Below are positions 36,840-46,209 of a stretch of 64,000 bases of DNA, one piece after another (positions within the stretch are counted from its first letter, which is position 1; every line of letters starts with the position of its first letter). The notes below the pieces were generated by a model. That model saw only the letters and a program-made list of their open reading frames with translations. It did not search any database and had not been told where the DNA came from. Source of the DNA: Sphingomonadales bacterium (GTDB lineage Bacteria > Pseudomonadota > Alphaproteobacteria > Sphingomonadales > Sphingomonadaceae); assembly GCA_016707885.1 (NCBI GenBank), contig JADJGU010000003.1, positions 124,001 through 188,000 on the forward strand, written 5' to 3'. The translations under genes and the position numbers were made by a program.

Positions 36840-38837
36840 GTGAGCGAGCATCAGGATTGGTTCCCCGTCCCCGAAAGTGCAATCAAGAATACGCATTGCA
36901 GCGCCGCCGAGTACGACCGCCTCTATGCCGCGAGCATATCCGATCCCGATGCTTTTTGGGGCGAACATTCCAAGCGCATCGACTGGTTCACCGCGCCGAC
37001 CAAAATTGGCAACTGGTCCTACGATCCGGTGTCGATCAAATGGTATGAAGATGGCGTCCTGAACCTCTGCCACAATGCGGTGGACCGGCATGTGGCGGCG
37101 GGCAAGGGTGATGCGATTGCCTTCATCTTCGAACCTGACGAACCGTCGAAACCGGCGCGCAAGGTCAGCTATGCCGCGTTGCAGGCCGAGGTGATCCGCA
37201 TGGCCAACACGCTCAAGAAAATGGGTGTGGCCAAGGGCGACCGGGTTACCGTCTATATGCCGATGATTGTCGAAGGTGCAGTGGCCATGCTGGCCTGCGC
37301 GCGTATCGGCGCGGTTCATTCGGTGGTGTTCGGCGGCTTTTCACCCGAAGCATTGGCTGGACGTATTGAGGATTGCGCCAGCCGTTTCGTGATTTGCGCC
37401 GACAGCGGCGTTCGTGGCGGCAAGCATGTGCCGCTGAAGTCCAATGTAGATGCCGCGCTGGAACGTGTGGCGGGTGTCGAAGGCGTGCTGGTTATCCAGC
37501 ATACCGGTGATCCCTGCAACATGACTCCGCATCGCGACCATTGGTACCATGAATATGGCGCAGATGTGCCCGCCGACTGCCCCTGCGAGCCGATGAATGC
37601 GGAAGACCCGCTGTTCATTCTCTACACCTCGGGCAGCACCGGAAAGCCGAAGGGGGTGCTGCACACCACGGGCGGCTATTCTGTCTGGACCGCAACCACC
37701 TTCCATTATGTGTTCGATTACAGACCCGGCGAAGTCTTCTTCTGCTCCGCCGATATCGGCTGGGTGACCGGGCACAGCTATGTCGTTTATGGCCCGCTGC
37801 AAAATGGCGCGACCAGCCTGATTTTTGAGGGCATCCCCAGCTATCCCGACAATGGCCGTTTCTGGGATATTGTCGACCGGCATCAGGTCAACATCTTCTA
37901 CACCGCGCCAACTGCTTTGCGCGCCTTGATGCGCGATGGCGATGCGCCGGTGCAGGCGCGCAGCCGCAAATCGCTGCGCTTGCTTGGCACGGTGGGAGAG
38001 CCAATCAACCCTGAGGCCTGGCGCTGGTACCATGCGACAGTGGGTGAGGGGAAACTGCCCATCGTCGACACCTGGTGGCAGACCGAAACCGGTGGCACGA
38101 TGATCACCACACTGCCCGGTGCCCACGGCATGAAACCGGGTAGCGCAGGACGCCCCTTCTTCGGCATCCGCCCGCAGCTCGTCGATGCCGAGGGGCAGGT
38201 GATTGCAGATGAAGGCGATACGTGCGGCGATGTATCGGGTAATTTGTGCATCACGCACAGCTGGCCGGGGCAGGCGCGCACCGTTTATGGCGATCATGAC
38301 CGCTTCATCCAGACCTATTTCTCCACCTATAAAGGCAAATATTTCACTGGCGACGGCTGTAGGCGGGATGGCGATGGCTATTGGTGGATTACTGGCCGTG
38401 TCGACGACGTCATCAACGTCTCCGGGCACCGCATGGGCACCGCCGAGGTCGAAAGCGCACTGGTGCTGCACGACAAGGTGGCCGAGGCCGCCGTCGTCGG
38501 CTTCCCGCACGAGATCAAGGGGCAGGGCATATATTGCTATGTCACATTGAACGCTGGCGAGGAGCCAAGCGCCGAGTTGGAGAGCGAACTGCGGATGCAG
38601 GTGCGACAGGAAATCGGCCCGATTGCCTCGCCCGACCATATCCATTTTACCCCGGCGCTACCCAAGACGCGCAGTGGCAAGATCATGCGCCGAATCCTTC
38701 GCAAGATTGCCGAAAATGATTTCGGCGCGCTGGGGGATACATCGACCTTGGCCGATCCCAGCGTGGTCGACAGCCTGATCGAGGGACGGCGGAACCGGTA
38801 CTTGTCGATGGCCGTAGGAGCGGTTATGGCCGTTTAA
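36840..38837 (+). CDS. acs: Acetyl-CoA synthetase-type acyl-CoA ligase
   Basis: This 665-residue AMP-forming ligase converts acetate, or a close short acid, to its CoA ester. Motifs are the P-loop YTSGSTGKPKG, the WWQTETGG adenylate-binding segment, the hinge TGRVDDVINVSGHRMGTAEVE and the acetylatable catalytic lysine in KTRSGKIMRR. The start is the GTG at 36840 (VSEHQDWFPVPES), preceded by GGAGAG; an open extension to 36660 runs through the repeat region and is non-coding. The 3' end overlaps a TTTAATCG/CGATTAAA operator that lies before the racemase gene. Confidence 0.95.
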   Translation: MSEHQDWFPVPESAIKNTHCSAAEYDRLYAASISDPDAFWGEHSKRIDWFTAPTKIGNWSYDPVSIKWYEDGVLNLCHNAVDRHVAAGKGDAIAFIFEPDEPSKPARKVSYAALQAEVIRMANTLKKMGVAKGDRVTVYMPMIVEGAVAMLACARIGAVHSVVFGGFSPEALAGRIEDCASRFVICADSGVRGGKHVPLKSNVDAALERVAGVEGVLVIQHTGDPCNMTPHRDHWYHEYGADVPADCPCEPMNAEDPLFILYTSGSTGKPKGVLHTTGGYSVWTATTFHYVFDYRPGEVFFCSADIGWVTGHSYVVYGPLQNGATSLIFEGIPSYPDNGRFWDIVDRHQVNIFYTAPTALRALMRDGDAPVQARSRKSLRLLGTVGEPINPEAWRWYHATVGEGKLPIVDTWWQTETGGTMITTLPGAHGMKPGSAGRPFFGIRPQLVDAEGQVIADEGDTCGDVSGNLCITHSWPGQARTVYGDHDRFIQTYFSTYKGKYFTGDGCRRDGDGYWWITGRVDDVINVSGHRMGTAEVESALVLHDKVAEAAVVGFPHEIKGQGIYCYVTLNAGEEPSAELESELRMQVRQEIGPIASPDHIHFTPALPKTRSGKIMRRILRKIAENDFGALGDTSTLADPSVVDSLIEGRRNRYLSMAVGAVMAV

Positions 38838-38853
38838 TCGAACGATTAAACGG
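38830..38853. promoter_or_regulatory. Palindromic operator CCG-TTTAATCG-AA-CGATTAAA-CGG (copy 2)
   Basis: Eleven-base arms, longer than in the other two copies, surround an AA centre. The site overlaps the acs stop codon and lies nine bases before the ATG at 38863, within the ribosome-binding-site region. A bound regulator would block both transcription and initiation of the racemase gene. The core arms are identical to those at 24653 and 42807. Confidence 0.8.
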
Positions 38854-38862
38854 AGAGAGAGA

Positions 38863-40002
38863 ATGTCCGCACGTCAAGGTCCGCTCAACGGTATCAAGGT
38901 AATCGAACTGGCTGGGATTGGCCCCGGCCCCTATACTGGCCAGTTGCTGGCAGACATGGGTGCGGATGTGATTGTGGTCGACCGGCCTGGCCCGGCGCTG
39001 CCGAAAGCAGTCGATGGACGCGGCAAGCGGTCGATCATGCTCGACCTCAAAAAACCCGAAGCGGTCGAAGCGTTGCTCAAGATGGTCGCGAGCGCGGATG
39101 TACTGATCGAAGGGCTCCGCCCCGGCGTGACCGAGCGCATGGGCGTTGGCCCGGATGCCTGCCACGCCGTCAACCCGAAGCTGATCTATGGCCGCATGAC
39201 CGGCTGGGGCCAGACCGGCCCGTGGAGCCAGATGGCGGGGCACGACATCAACTATATCAGCATGACCGGCGTGCTCAACGCGATCGGCAAGGCCGGCCAG
39301 CCACCGGTGCCGCCGCTCAACATGGTGGGCGATTTTGGCGGCGGAACGATGTTCCTTGTCACCGGCATCCTAGCAGCCCTTGTCGAGCGCGCGACGACCG
39401 GCAAAGGTAATATCGTTGATGCCGCGATCATCGATGGCACCCACAGCCTGATGAGCTTTGTCCATGGCATGGCTGGGCTCGGTCAATGGCGCACCGATCG
39501 TGAGTCGAACCTGCTAGATGGCGCCGCGCCATTCTATCGCTGCTACACGACCAGCGACGGTAAGTTCGTTGCAGTTGGTTGCATCGAACCGCAATTCTTT
39601 GCCGCGATGATGGAACGGCTGCCAATCGACAAGGAAGCCTATGGCGGGCAGCATGATCAATCGAAATGGGCGCAGCAGCACAAGATGCTGGAAGAGGTCT
39701 TCGCTTCCAAGACGCGCGATGAGTGGGAAGCGACTTTTGCGCTGACCGACGCCTGTGTCACGCCGGTTCTCGACTATGTCGAGGCGGCTTCGCATCCTGC
39801 CAATGCCGAGCGCAAGGCGGTAGTGAAGGACGGCAAATGGCTGCACCCGCAAATCGCGCCACGCCTGTCGAGCCAGACGCAGGCGGACAGCTTTGTCATT
39901 GCCTCGCGCGGCGGAGACTATGCGGCTGTGCTTGGTGAAGCAGGGCTTGCCGCTGCGGATATTGAAACGCTGGTTTCTGGGGGAGCTGTCGTGACCGGTT
40001 AG
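38863..40002 (+). CDS. Alpha-methylacyl-CoA racemase-type CoA-transferase family enzyme
   Basis: This 379-residue family III (CaiB/BaiF) protein has the catalytic arrangement of alpha-methylacyl-CoA racemase: His127 in AGHDINY, Asp157 in VGDFGGG and Glu242 in GCIEPQFF. These correspond, with a shift of one, to the H126/D156/E241 residues known for the mycobacterial enzyme. It would epimerise 2-methyl-branched acyl-CoAs, a step needed to degrade isoprenoid or sterol side chains. The start is 13 bases after GGAGAGAGAG and immediately follows an operator palindrome. A strong bidirectional terminator follows. Confidence 0.9.
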   Translation: MSARQGPLNGIKVIELAGIGPGPYTGQLLADMGADVIVVDRPGPALPKAVDGRGKRSIMLDLKKPEAVEALLKMVASADVLIEGLRPGVTERMGVGPDACHAVNPKLIYGRMTGWGQTGPWSQMAGHDINYISMTGVLNAIGKAGQPPVPPLNMVGDFGGGTMFLVTGILAALVERATTGKGNIVDAAIIDGTHSLMSFVHGMAGLGQWRTDRESNLLDGAAPFYRCYTTSDGKFVAVGCIEPQFFAAMMERLPIDKEAYGGQHDQSKWAQQHKMLEEVFASKTRDEWEATFALTDACVTPVLDYVEAASHPANAERKAVVKDGKWLHPQIAPRLSSQTQADSFVIASRGGDYAAVLGEAGLAAADIETLVSGGAVVTG

Positions 40003-40023
40003 GACTACTGCTCAAGGTAAAGA

Positions 40024-40063
40024 AAAGGGCCGGCCTCCATATGGGAGACCGGCCCTTTCTTTT
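40024..40063. terminator. Bidirectional terminator between racemase and TonB receptor genes
   Basis: AAAGGGCCGG and CCGGCCCTTT arms, continued by CCTCC/GGGAG with one mismatch, form a long GC-rich hairpin followed by CTTTT on the plus strand; on the minus strand an equivalent T run (TTTTC) follows. It lies between two convergent genes, so it serves both. Confidence 0.85.
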
Positions 40064-40077
40064 GACTGTTGTCCCTA

Positions 40078-42669
40078 TCAGAACTTGGCGCGCACGGTCA
40101 GGCCGTACATGCGGGGCTCTTCGACGAAACCGATGCGCGAGCGGGTGCCTGCACCACCGCGGAGCGGAGTGTTGGCGGTGACGCCGCGGGTGATTTCGTT
40201 CGACAGGTTGGTGCCCCAAAGCTCGAAGGTGAAGCGTTCATCGGGCGTGGTGAGGCCGATACGCGCATTCATCTTGAAATAGGCATTCTGGTAATCGAAC
40301 GGCACCGGCAATCCGTTGGTGTCCAACGGAATGGTACTTGTGCGACGCTTGCTCGAATAGTTGATGTTGCCGTTGACCAGCAGGCCCCAACCTGAGCTGT
40401 CAAGCGGACCGTCATAGGTCAGCCCCATAACACCCGAGAATTTGGGCGCGTTGGTCAGGCTGCCACCGCAGAGACGGGCAACCGCATCCGCTGCGGCCGG
40501 TGCAACGCCGACTCCGCAGTTGTTGGGATAACGCGAATCTGCATAGGTCGCTGCGAAGTTGCCGGTGATATAATCGCTGAGATTGCCGAATACTTCGAGT
40601 TCAACGCCCGTCGACTTCGCAGAGGCAACATTGAAGGTGAGGAACTGGATGCCGGTAAATTCCAGCACCTGGAAGTCGCTCATCTTCATGTCGAACAGTG
40701 CGAGGTTCGCCTTGAAGCGACCAAGTGTAGCTTTCACACCGACTTCGATCTGGTCGACCTTTTCCGATTCAAACGACGGATCGGCATATTGCGGTGCAAC
40801 GATGACCGGAGTCGGTTGAGCAAGGCCAGCGAGGATCGCTGCCGAGTTCAGCAGGTTGGCCGAGGTCGCATCGAGGTTGAAGCCGCCCGATTTGAAGCCA
40901 TGGCTGTAACCGGCATAAAGCAGGACATCGTCCGTTGCCTTGAAGCCGAGCTGGGCCGTATAGGTGATTTCATCATCCTTGAACGTCTGCGCCCATTCGC
41001 GCGGCAGCGGCAACAGGCGGCTGGCAAGACCACCACCCAGTGCTGCCGGAGCGGTCAGGTTGACCGGAGCGACAAACGGGAAGCAGTTGAGGCCGACCAG
41101 GCCCGGTGCCAATGCGCCAGGAACCAATCCATTGAGGACGCCCGTGACGCTTGCCTGGCAAGCCGCGTTCGACGCTGACAACTGGTCAAAGCTTGCGACC
41201 TTCTTCTCGTCGACATAACGCGCGCCGAGCGTCAGGCTCAACCGGTCGGTGAAGTTGATCACATTGTGGGTGAACACCTAGAATGTGGTCGCTTCCTGAT
41301 CAAACAGGTTGACCGCATTGGCACCGTTAGAGTTGACCGGAATGCCGCCATTGCCAAGCGCTGTCAGCGCGAACAACGGGTTTACTCCGGCAGCAGGACC
41401 GAAGTTGAAGGCGCTGTTGGCACGCTGGAAATCCGCACCGAGTGTCATCACGCCCTGCGCTTCAATCTTTTCCTTGCCGTAAAAGCCGCCGATTAGCCAG
41501 TCGAGCTTGTCGTTGAATGCAGTGCCCTGCAAACGCAGTTCCTGTGTAAAGGCCTTGATGTTGTCGCCATTGGGCGGCGTGCCGGGAGCGGCAGTTACAC
41601 CCTTGGTACCAACCGAGTAAATCTGCAGACCAACAAAATCGTCCTGGCTCGATTGCGACTGGAAGTCACGATAAGCGGTGATCGAGGTCAGTTTGGCACC
41701 GCCAAAGTCCCACTTCAACTCACCCGAGACACCCCATTGTTTGGAACTGTTCAGATATTGCTGCCCATTGGTGGACAGGTTCTGCAGCGCAGGGCGGCCG
41801 ACTTGGTCGATACCGTCGCTTGTCAGGCCGTGGAATGCAAAGAATGGCTGCAGTTCTGTTTCCCGCATGACAACGGCATCGCAGCATTTTTCGTCGACCT
41901 TCGAATAATCGGCGAGGATGCGGATGCTCACGTCTGAGTTGGGCTCAACATAGAGCTGGCCACGCAGCATGTAACGATCACGATCGTTGCTGGTTGCGCC
42001 GGTTGCGCTTTTCAGGAAGCCATCGCGCTTGCGCCATGTGCCCGATACACGGACAGCGGCTACATCCTGTGCAATCGGAACGCTGACACCCGCCTGCACA
42101 TTCATGAAGTCGTAATTGCCGTAAGAGGCGTTGGCAAAGCCTTCGAACTCGCTCAGGCTCGGGCGACGCGTTGTGATGTTCAACGCACCTGCCGAGGTGT
42201 TACGACCGAACAGCGTGCCTTGCGGGCCACGCAGAATTTCCAGACGCTCAAGATCAACAAGATCGCCGAGGGCCACGCCGGGGCGCGACTGGTAGACGCC
42301 GTCAATAAAAACGCCGACAGAGCTTTCGAGCCCGGTATTGTTACCAGTGGTGCCTACTCCGCGGATCTTGATCGAGGTACCTTGCGTTTCAGTTTGCGAA
42401 GACTGGATATTAAAGCTCGGCGAAATCGAAGCCAGATTCTTGATGTCGGCAACGCCCTGACGCTCAAGCGTTTCGGGGGCGACAGCGGTCACCGCGATTG
42501 GAATGTCCTGCACATCCATCGCACGCAGGGTTGCGGTAACGATGATGGGTTCATTTTCGTAGGATTCTTCCTCGGCCTGCGCGTCCTGCGCATAAGCTGG
42601 CGCGAAACCGAATGTCGCGAGCATGGTTGAACTGAGTGCAATTGCACTGAGTCGATTCAATCGACGCAT
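40078..42669 (-). pseudogene. TonB-dependent outer-membrane receptor with an internal TAG codon
   Basis: This outer-membrane active transporter has a signal peptide (RLSAIALSSTMLATFGFA, cleavage near PAYAQ). A plug domain follows with TATLRAMDVQDIPIAVTAV and LRGPQGTLFGRNTSAGALNI, then a long beta-barrel ending in an aromatic-type C-terminus (MYGLTVRAKF). At 41278-41280 an in-frame TAG stops translation after 463 residues; the frame then continues for 399 more, giving 863 in total. A one-base change (TAG from TAC or CAG) would explain it. The plug-barrel class resembles receptors that take up hydrophobic molecules or siderophores. It is divergent from the E1 fusion gene, with two palindromes in the shared region. 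Confidence 0.9.
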
Positions 42670-42680
42670 GTACCTCTCCT

Positions 42681-42694
42681 TAGTTTACGTAAAC
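42681..42694. promoter_or_regulatory. Perfect palindrome AGTTTACGTAAACT before the TonB receptor
   Basis: A 14-base perfect palindrome lies 12 bases upstream of the receptor start, adjacent to its AGGAGAGG ribosome-binding site. The position suits a repressor operator. It differs from the TTTAATCG class 113 bases further upstream, so the receptor may answer to two regulators. The binding protein is unknown. Confidence 0.5.
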
Positions 42695-42806
42695 TGTGCC
42701 TGCCGTATGCCGGTCTGGGCGTTTGAATTTGCTTCCTTGACGGATTCTCCCGGGGATAATTGGAAACAGTGTACTTACTAAGCAGCGGATTTTCCATGTC
42801 CACAGC

Positions 42807-42824
42807 TTTAATCGTTCGATTAAA
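42807..42824. promoter_or_regulatory. Palindromic operator TTTAATCG-TT-CGATTAAA (copy 3)
   Basis: This is the third copy of the shared palindrome, in the divergent region 51 bases before the E1 fusion start and about 140 bases before the TonB receptor start. Arms are identical to the copies at 24653 and 38833. It could control both transcripts. Confidence 0.8.
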
Positions 42825-42875
42825 CTTTGTTTTTTGCTGTGGCATTTATGCAGCATCTGGCTAAACCCTCGGCGC

Positions 42876-45071
42876 ATGTTTGACCGACCAACGATTATCG
42901 ATGAAGGCTTTGCCAAGCGCGTGCTGGCTGGCGATTTACCGACCGCCCGCAGCAACCACTATCTGCCCGTTCCACCGGCGCACCAACTGGTCGATCTGTT
43001 CGATAGCCAGATCATGTCGCGACATCTCGACCTTTGGGCAAGGCGTTCAAAAGGAAAGACATTCTATTCGATTGGCAGTTCGGGGCATGAAGGCACAGCT
43101 GCGATGGCGGCAACCACGCGCCAGACCGATATGGCTTTTCTGCACTATCGCGACGCGGCCTTCCTGATCCAGCGCAAGAAGCAGGCGGGTGGGCTGACCC
43201 CACTTTACGACATGGCGCTCAGCTTTGCGGCTTCTGCCGAAGACCCTATTTCGGGCGGGCGACACAAGGTGCTCGGTTGTGCGCAGACCTTCGTTCCCCC
43301 GCAGACCAGCACCATTGCTTCGCATTTGCCAAAGGCCGTTGGCGCGGCACACAGCATCGGCATGGCGCAACGGTTGAAACTGGAAGATGCCGCGCTGCCC
43401 CACGACGCTGTTATCCTCTGCTCGTTCGGCGATGCTTCGGCGAACCATTCGACTTCACAGGGTGCGATCAACTCGGCTTGCTGGGCCGCCTATCAGCATC
43501 TGCCCATGCCGCTGATTTTCCTGTGCGAAGATAATGGCATCGGCATTTCCGTGCGCACCCCTGGTGGCTGGGTGGAGGCAAATTTCGCGCACCGCCCTGC
43601 GTTGCATTACATCCAGTGCGACGGGGTCGACATGCTTGATTCGCTGCGCGGTTGCGAAGAGGCCGTTACTTATGCGCGCAGCCGCCGCAAGCCGGTTTTC
43701 CTGCACATGCGCACCGTGCGCCTGATGGGGCATGCAGGGGCGGACGTAGAGGCGAGCTATTCGGCATTGGAGGCAATCGAGGCCAATGAGGCGCAGGATC
43801 CGCTGCTCCACAGCGCGCGTATATTGCTGCAGCATGGCGGGCTGAGCCGTGAGGAGATTGTCGGGCGTTATGAAGAGATGCGTCAGCGGGTTGAACGGGT
43901 CGCGGCCGAAGCGCTGACCAAACCGCGCCTGTCGACCAATGACCAGATCATGGCGCCGATTGCGCCCAAGGTGGGTAGCAAAGATTCGCCAGCACTGCCG
44001 GAAGTTGCGGCACGCGACGCCCTGTTCGCCAAGGATGCGCGAAATCTTGCCAAGCCGGTGACGCTGGCGAAATCGATCAACTTCGCGCTGGCGGATGTGA
44101 TGCAACGCTATCCCAATGTCTCGCTTTTTGGCGAGGACGTGGCGCGCAAGGGCGGCGTCTATGGCGTGACCCAAGGGTTGCAGGATAAATTCGGCCCGGC
44201 GCGGGTGTTCGATACACTGCTCGATGAACAGACGATCCTCGGGCTAGCAATCGGCATGGGGCACAACGGTTTCGTGCCGATCCCCGAAATCCAGTTCCTC
44301 GCCTATCTGCACAATGCCGAGGACCAGATACGAGGTGAGGCCGCAACGCTCAGCTTTTTCTCGAACCAGCAATATCGCAATCCGATGGTCGTGCGCATTG
44401 CCGGACTTCCCTATCAAAAGGGGTTTGGCGGGCACTTCCACAACGACAACAGCCTTGCGGTATTGACCGATATCCCGGGTATCATCGTCGCCGTGCCAAG
44501 TTGCGCCGCCGATGCCCCAGCGATGCTGCGCGAATGCGTGCGGATGGCGCATGAGGATGGCCGGGTGATAGTCTTTGTTGAACCGATTGCGCTTTATCAC
44601 ACGGCTGATCTGGCTGAGGTAGGCGATGGCGGCTGGACGGCGAATTACACGGCCCCTGAAGAGGCAAAGTCGATTCCGCTCGGGGAACTGGGCGTGCATG
44701 GTAAGGGCAAGGACCTCGCCATAGTGACCTATGGCAACGGCTATTATCTTTCACGGCAGGCCGAGGCGGAATTGCACGCAAAGGGCATCGATCTGCGGAT
44801 TATCGACCTGCGCTGGCTGCACCCGCTCAACGAAGCGGGAATTGTCGAGGCAGTTGCTTCGGCCAAGAAAGTTCTCGTTGTCGACGAATGCCGCCGCGCG
44901 GGTAGCCCTTCGGAGAAGCTCGTTACCATTCTCGCTGAAGCAGGGCGCGGCAATGATACCAGCCGCCTGACCGCGGACGACTGCTTCATCGCGCTCGGAC
45001 CGGCAGCCGAACTGACGCTGCCCAGCAAGGCGTCGATTATCGAAGCGGCGCTCAAGGCGGTGGGCAAATGA
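42876..45071 (+). CDS. Fused E1 alpha/beta thiamine-pyrophosphate dehydrogenase component
   Basis: This 731-residue protein joins the alpha and beta halves of a 2-oxoacid dehydrogenase E1. The alpha half has the TPP motif GDASAN...FLCEDNGIGIS and an IGSSGHEGTAAMAA N-terminus. The beta half starts near residue 390 (LAKSINFALADVMQRYPNVSLFGEDVARKGGV) and has VPSCAADAPAML and the LRWLHPLNEAGIVEAV end. Such fusions decarboxylate branched or unusual 2-oxoacids and pass the acyl group to an E2; no E2 or E3 gene is near. The start at 42876 (MFDRPTIIDEG) is preferred over 42834. It overlaps the acyltransferase gene by four bases. Confidence 0.88.
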   Translation: MFDRPTIIDEGFAKRVLAGDLPTARSNHYLPVPPAHQLVDLFDSQIMSRHLDLWARRSKGKTFYSIGSSGHEGTAAMAATTRQTDMAFLHYRDAAFLIQRKKQAGGLTPLYDMALSFAASAEDPISGGRHKVLGCAQTFVPPQTSTIASHLPKAVGAAHSIGMAQRLKLEDAALPHDAVILCSFGDASANHSTSQGAINSACWAAYQHLPMPLIFLCEDNGIGISVRTPGGWVEANFAHRPALHYIQCDGVDMLDSLRGCEEAVTYARSRRKPVFLHMRTVRLMGHAGADVEASYSALEAIEANEAQDPLLHSARILLQHGGLSREEIVGRYEEMRQRVERVAAEALTKPRLSTNDQIMAPIAPKVGSKDSPALPEVAARDALFAKDARNLAKPVTLAKSINFALADVMQRYPNVSLFGEDVARKGGVYGVTQGLQDKFGPARVFDTLLDEQTILGLAIGMGHNGFVPIPEIQFLAYLHNAEDQIRGEAATLSFFSNQQYRNPMVVRIAGLPYQKGFGGHFHNDNSLAVLTDIPGIIVAVPSCAADAPAMLRECVRMAHEDGRVIVFVEPIALYHTADLAEVGDGGWTANYTAPEEAKSIPLGELGVHGKGKDLAIVTYGNGYYLSRQAEAELHAKGIDLRIIDLRWLHPLNEAGIVEAVASAKKVLVVDECRRAGSPSEKLVTILAEAGRGNDTSRLTADDCFIALGPAAELTLPSKASIIEAALKAVGK

Positions 45072-46099
45072 AAGAGAAACTGCTCGTTATCTGCCCGGGT
45101 CGCGGAACCTATAATGCAACCGAACTTGGCTATCTGAAACGCCATCATGCTGGTGGAGGCGCGCAGATGGCCCGGCTCGATGCCTATCGCGCCGAGCTTG
45201 GCCAGCCGACGATTTCTGAGCTTGACGGTGCAGAGAAGTACAGCCCGTCACTACACATGCCCGGCGATAACGCCTCGTTGCTAATCTACGCTTGCGCGCT
45301 TGCCGATTTTGAAGCGATTGATCGCGACCGGTTCGATGTGGTTGCAGTCACCGGCAATTCGATGGGGTGGTATCTTGCGCTCGCCTGTGCGGGCGTGGTC
45401 GATTTTGATGCAGGGGCCCGGCTGGTCAACACCATGGGCGGCCTGATGCACGAAAAGGGGCAGGGCGGTCAGGTCGTCTGGTCGCTCGCCGACGCCGAAT
45501 GGCGTATCGACCCGGCAAAGGCTGTCGAAGCCGATGCTGTTCTGGCCGAAGCTGTGCGAGATGGCCTTTCGGTGCATATCTCGATTCGGCTGGGCGCGAT
45601 GATCGTCTTTGCAGCCGACGATGCCAGCATGAAATGGCTGATGGAGCGGCTTCCGAAGGATGACCGCTTCCCAATGAAGCTCAATCACCACTCCGCTTTC
45701 CATTCGCCCTTGCTCGACCATATTGTCCCGCTCGCTCATGCGGCGAACCCGGTCGCAGATTTTGGCGAGGGTGCCATTCCGGCAATCGACGGCACCGGCA
45801 AGATATGGTCCCCGAAGGCGTTCGATGTGGAGGCCATCTACGATTACACGCTCGGTGCGCAGATCAATCGCACCTATGATTTCACGCGCGCTGTGCAGGT
45901 TGCCGCGCGCGAATTCTGCCCAGATCGCATTGCTGTGCTGGGGCCCGGTACCACTTTGGGTGCTCCGGTCGTGCAAGCGCTGATTGCCTGTGGCTGGCGG
46001 GGCTTGCAGGGCAAGACGGATTTCCAGCAGCGGCAAGCCGACGACCCAATCCTGGTTTCGATGGGCATGGCCGACCAGCGCGGTGTGGTCACCGCTTAG
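45068..46099 (+). CDS. FabD-like acyltransferase domain protein
   Basis: This 343-residue single-domain protein resembles malonyl-CoA:ACP transacylases. The nucleophile elbow is VTGNSMGWYLALA, with Asn in place of the usual His of GHSxG. The second catalytic region has a histidine in HSAFHSPLLDHI, and the usual arginine position falls in SIRLGAMIVFA. The N-terminus LLVICPGRGTYNATELGYL corresponds to the FabD entry strand. Since it overlaps the E1 fusion in ATGA, the two must work together; an acyl transfer from or to CoA or a carrier protein is a guess. It is not the housekeeping fabD, which would sit with fabG/acpP. Confidence 0.78.
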   Translation: MKEKLLVICPGRGTYNATELGYLKRHHAGGGAQMARLDAYRAELGQPTISELDGAEKYSPSLHMPGDNASLLIYACALADFEAIDRDRFDVVAVTGNSMGWYLALACAGVVDFDAGARLVNTMGGLMHEKGQGGQVVWSLADAEWRIDPAKAVEADAVLAEAVRDGLSVHISIRLGAMIVFAADDASMKWLMERLPKDDRFPMKLNHHSAFHSPLLDHIVPLAHAANPVADFGEGAIPAIDGTGKIWSPKAFDVEAIYDYTLGAQINRTYDFTRAVQVAAREFCPDRIAVLGPGTTLGAPVVQALIACGWRGLQGKTDFQQRQADDPILVSMGMADQRGVVTA

Positions 46100-46209
46100 G
46101 GGTATCGCGTTACATACGAATAAACGCATTCCGGCCCTCCTAGCCATTTGACATCGCTGCTATATGGTTGTCGAAGGCGCGCGACCATGCGGCTGGGAGA
46201 AGGACTGAA

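Noticed and set aside
46148..46166. TTGACA and TATATG before zwf as a sigma-70 promoter
   Set aside because: Only seven bases separate them, far from the 16-18 needed, and no other -10 lies at the right distance.
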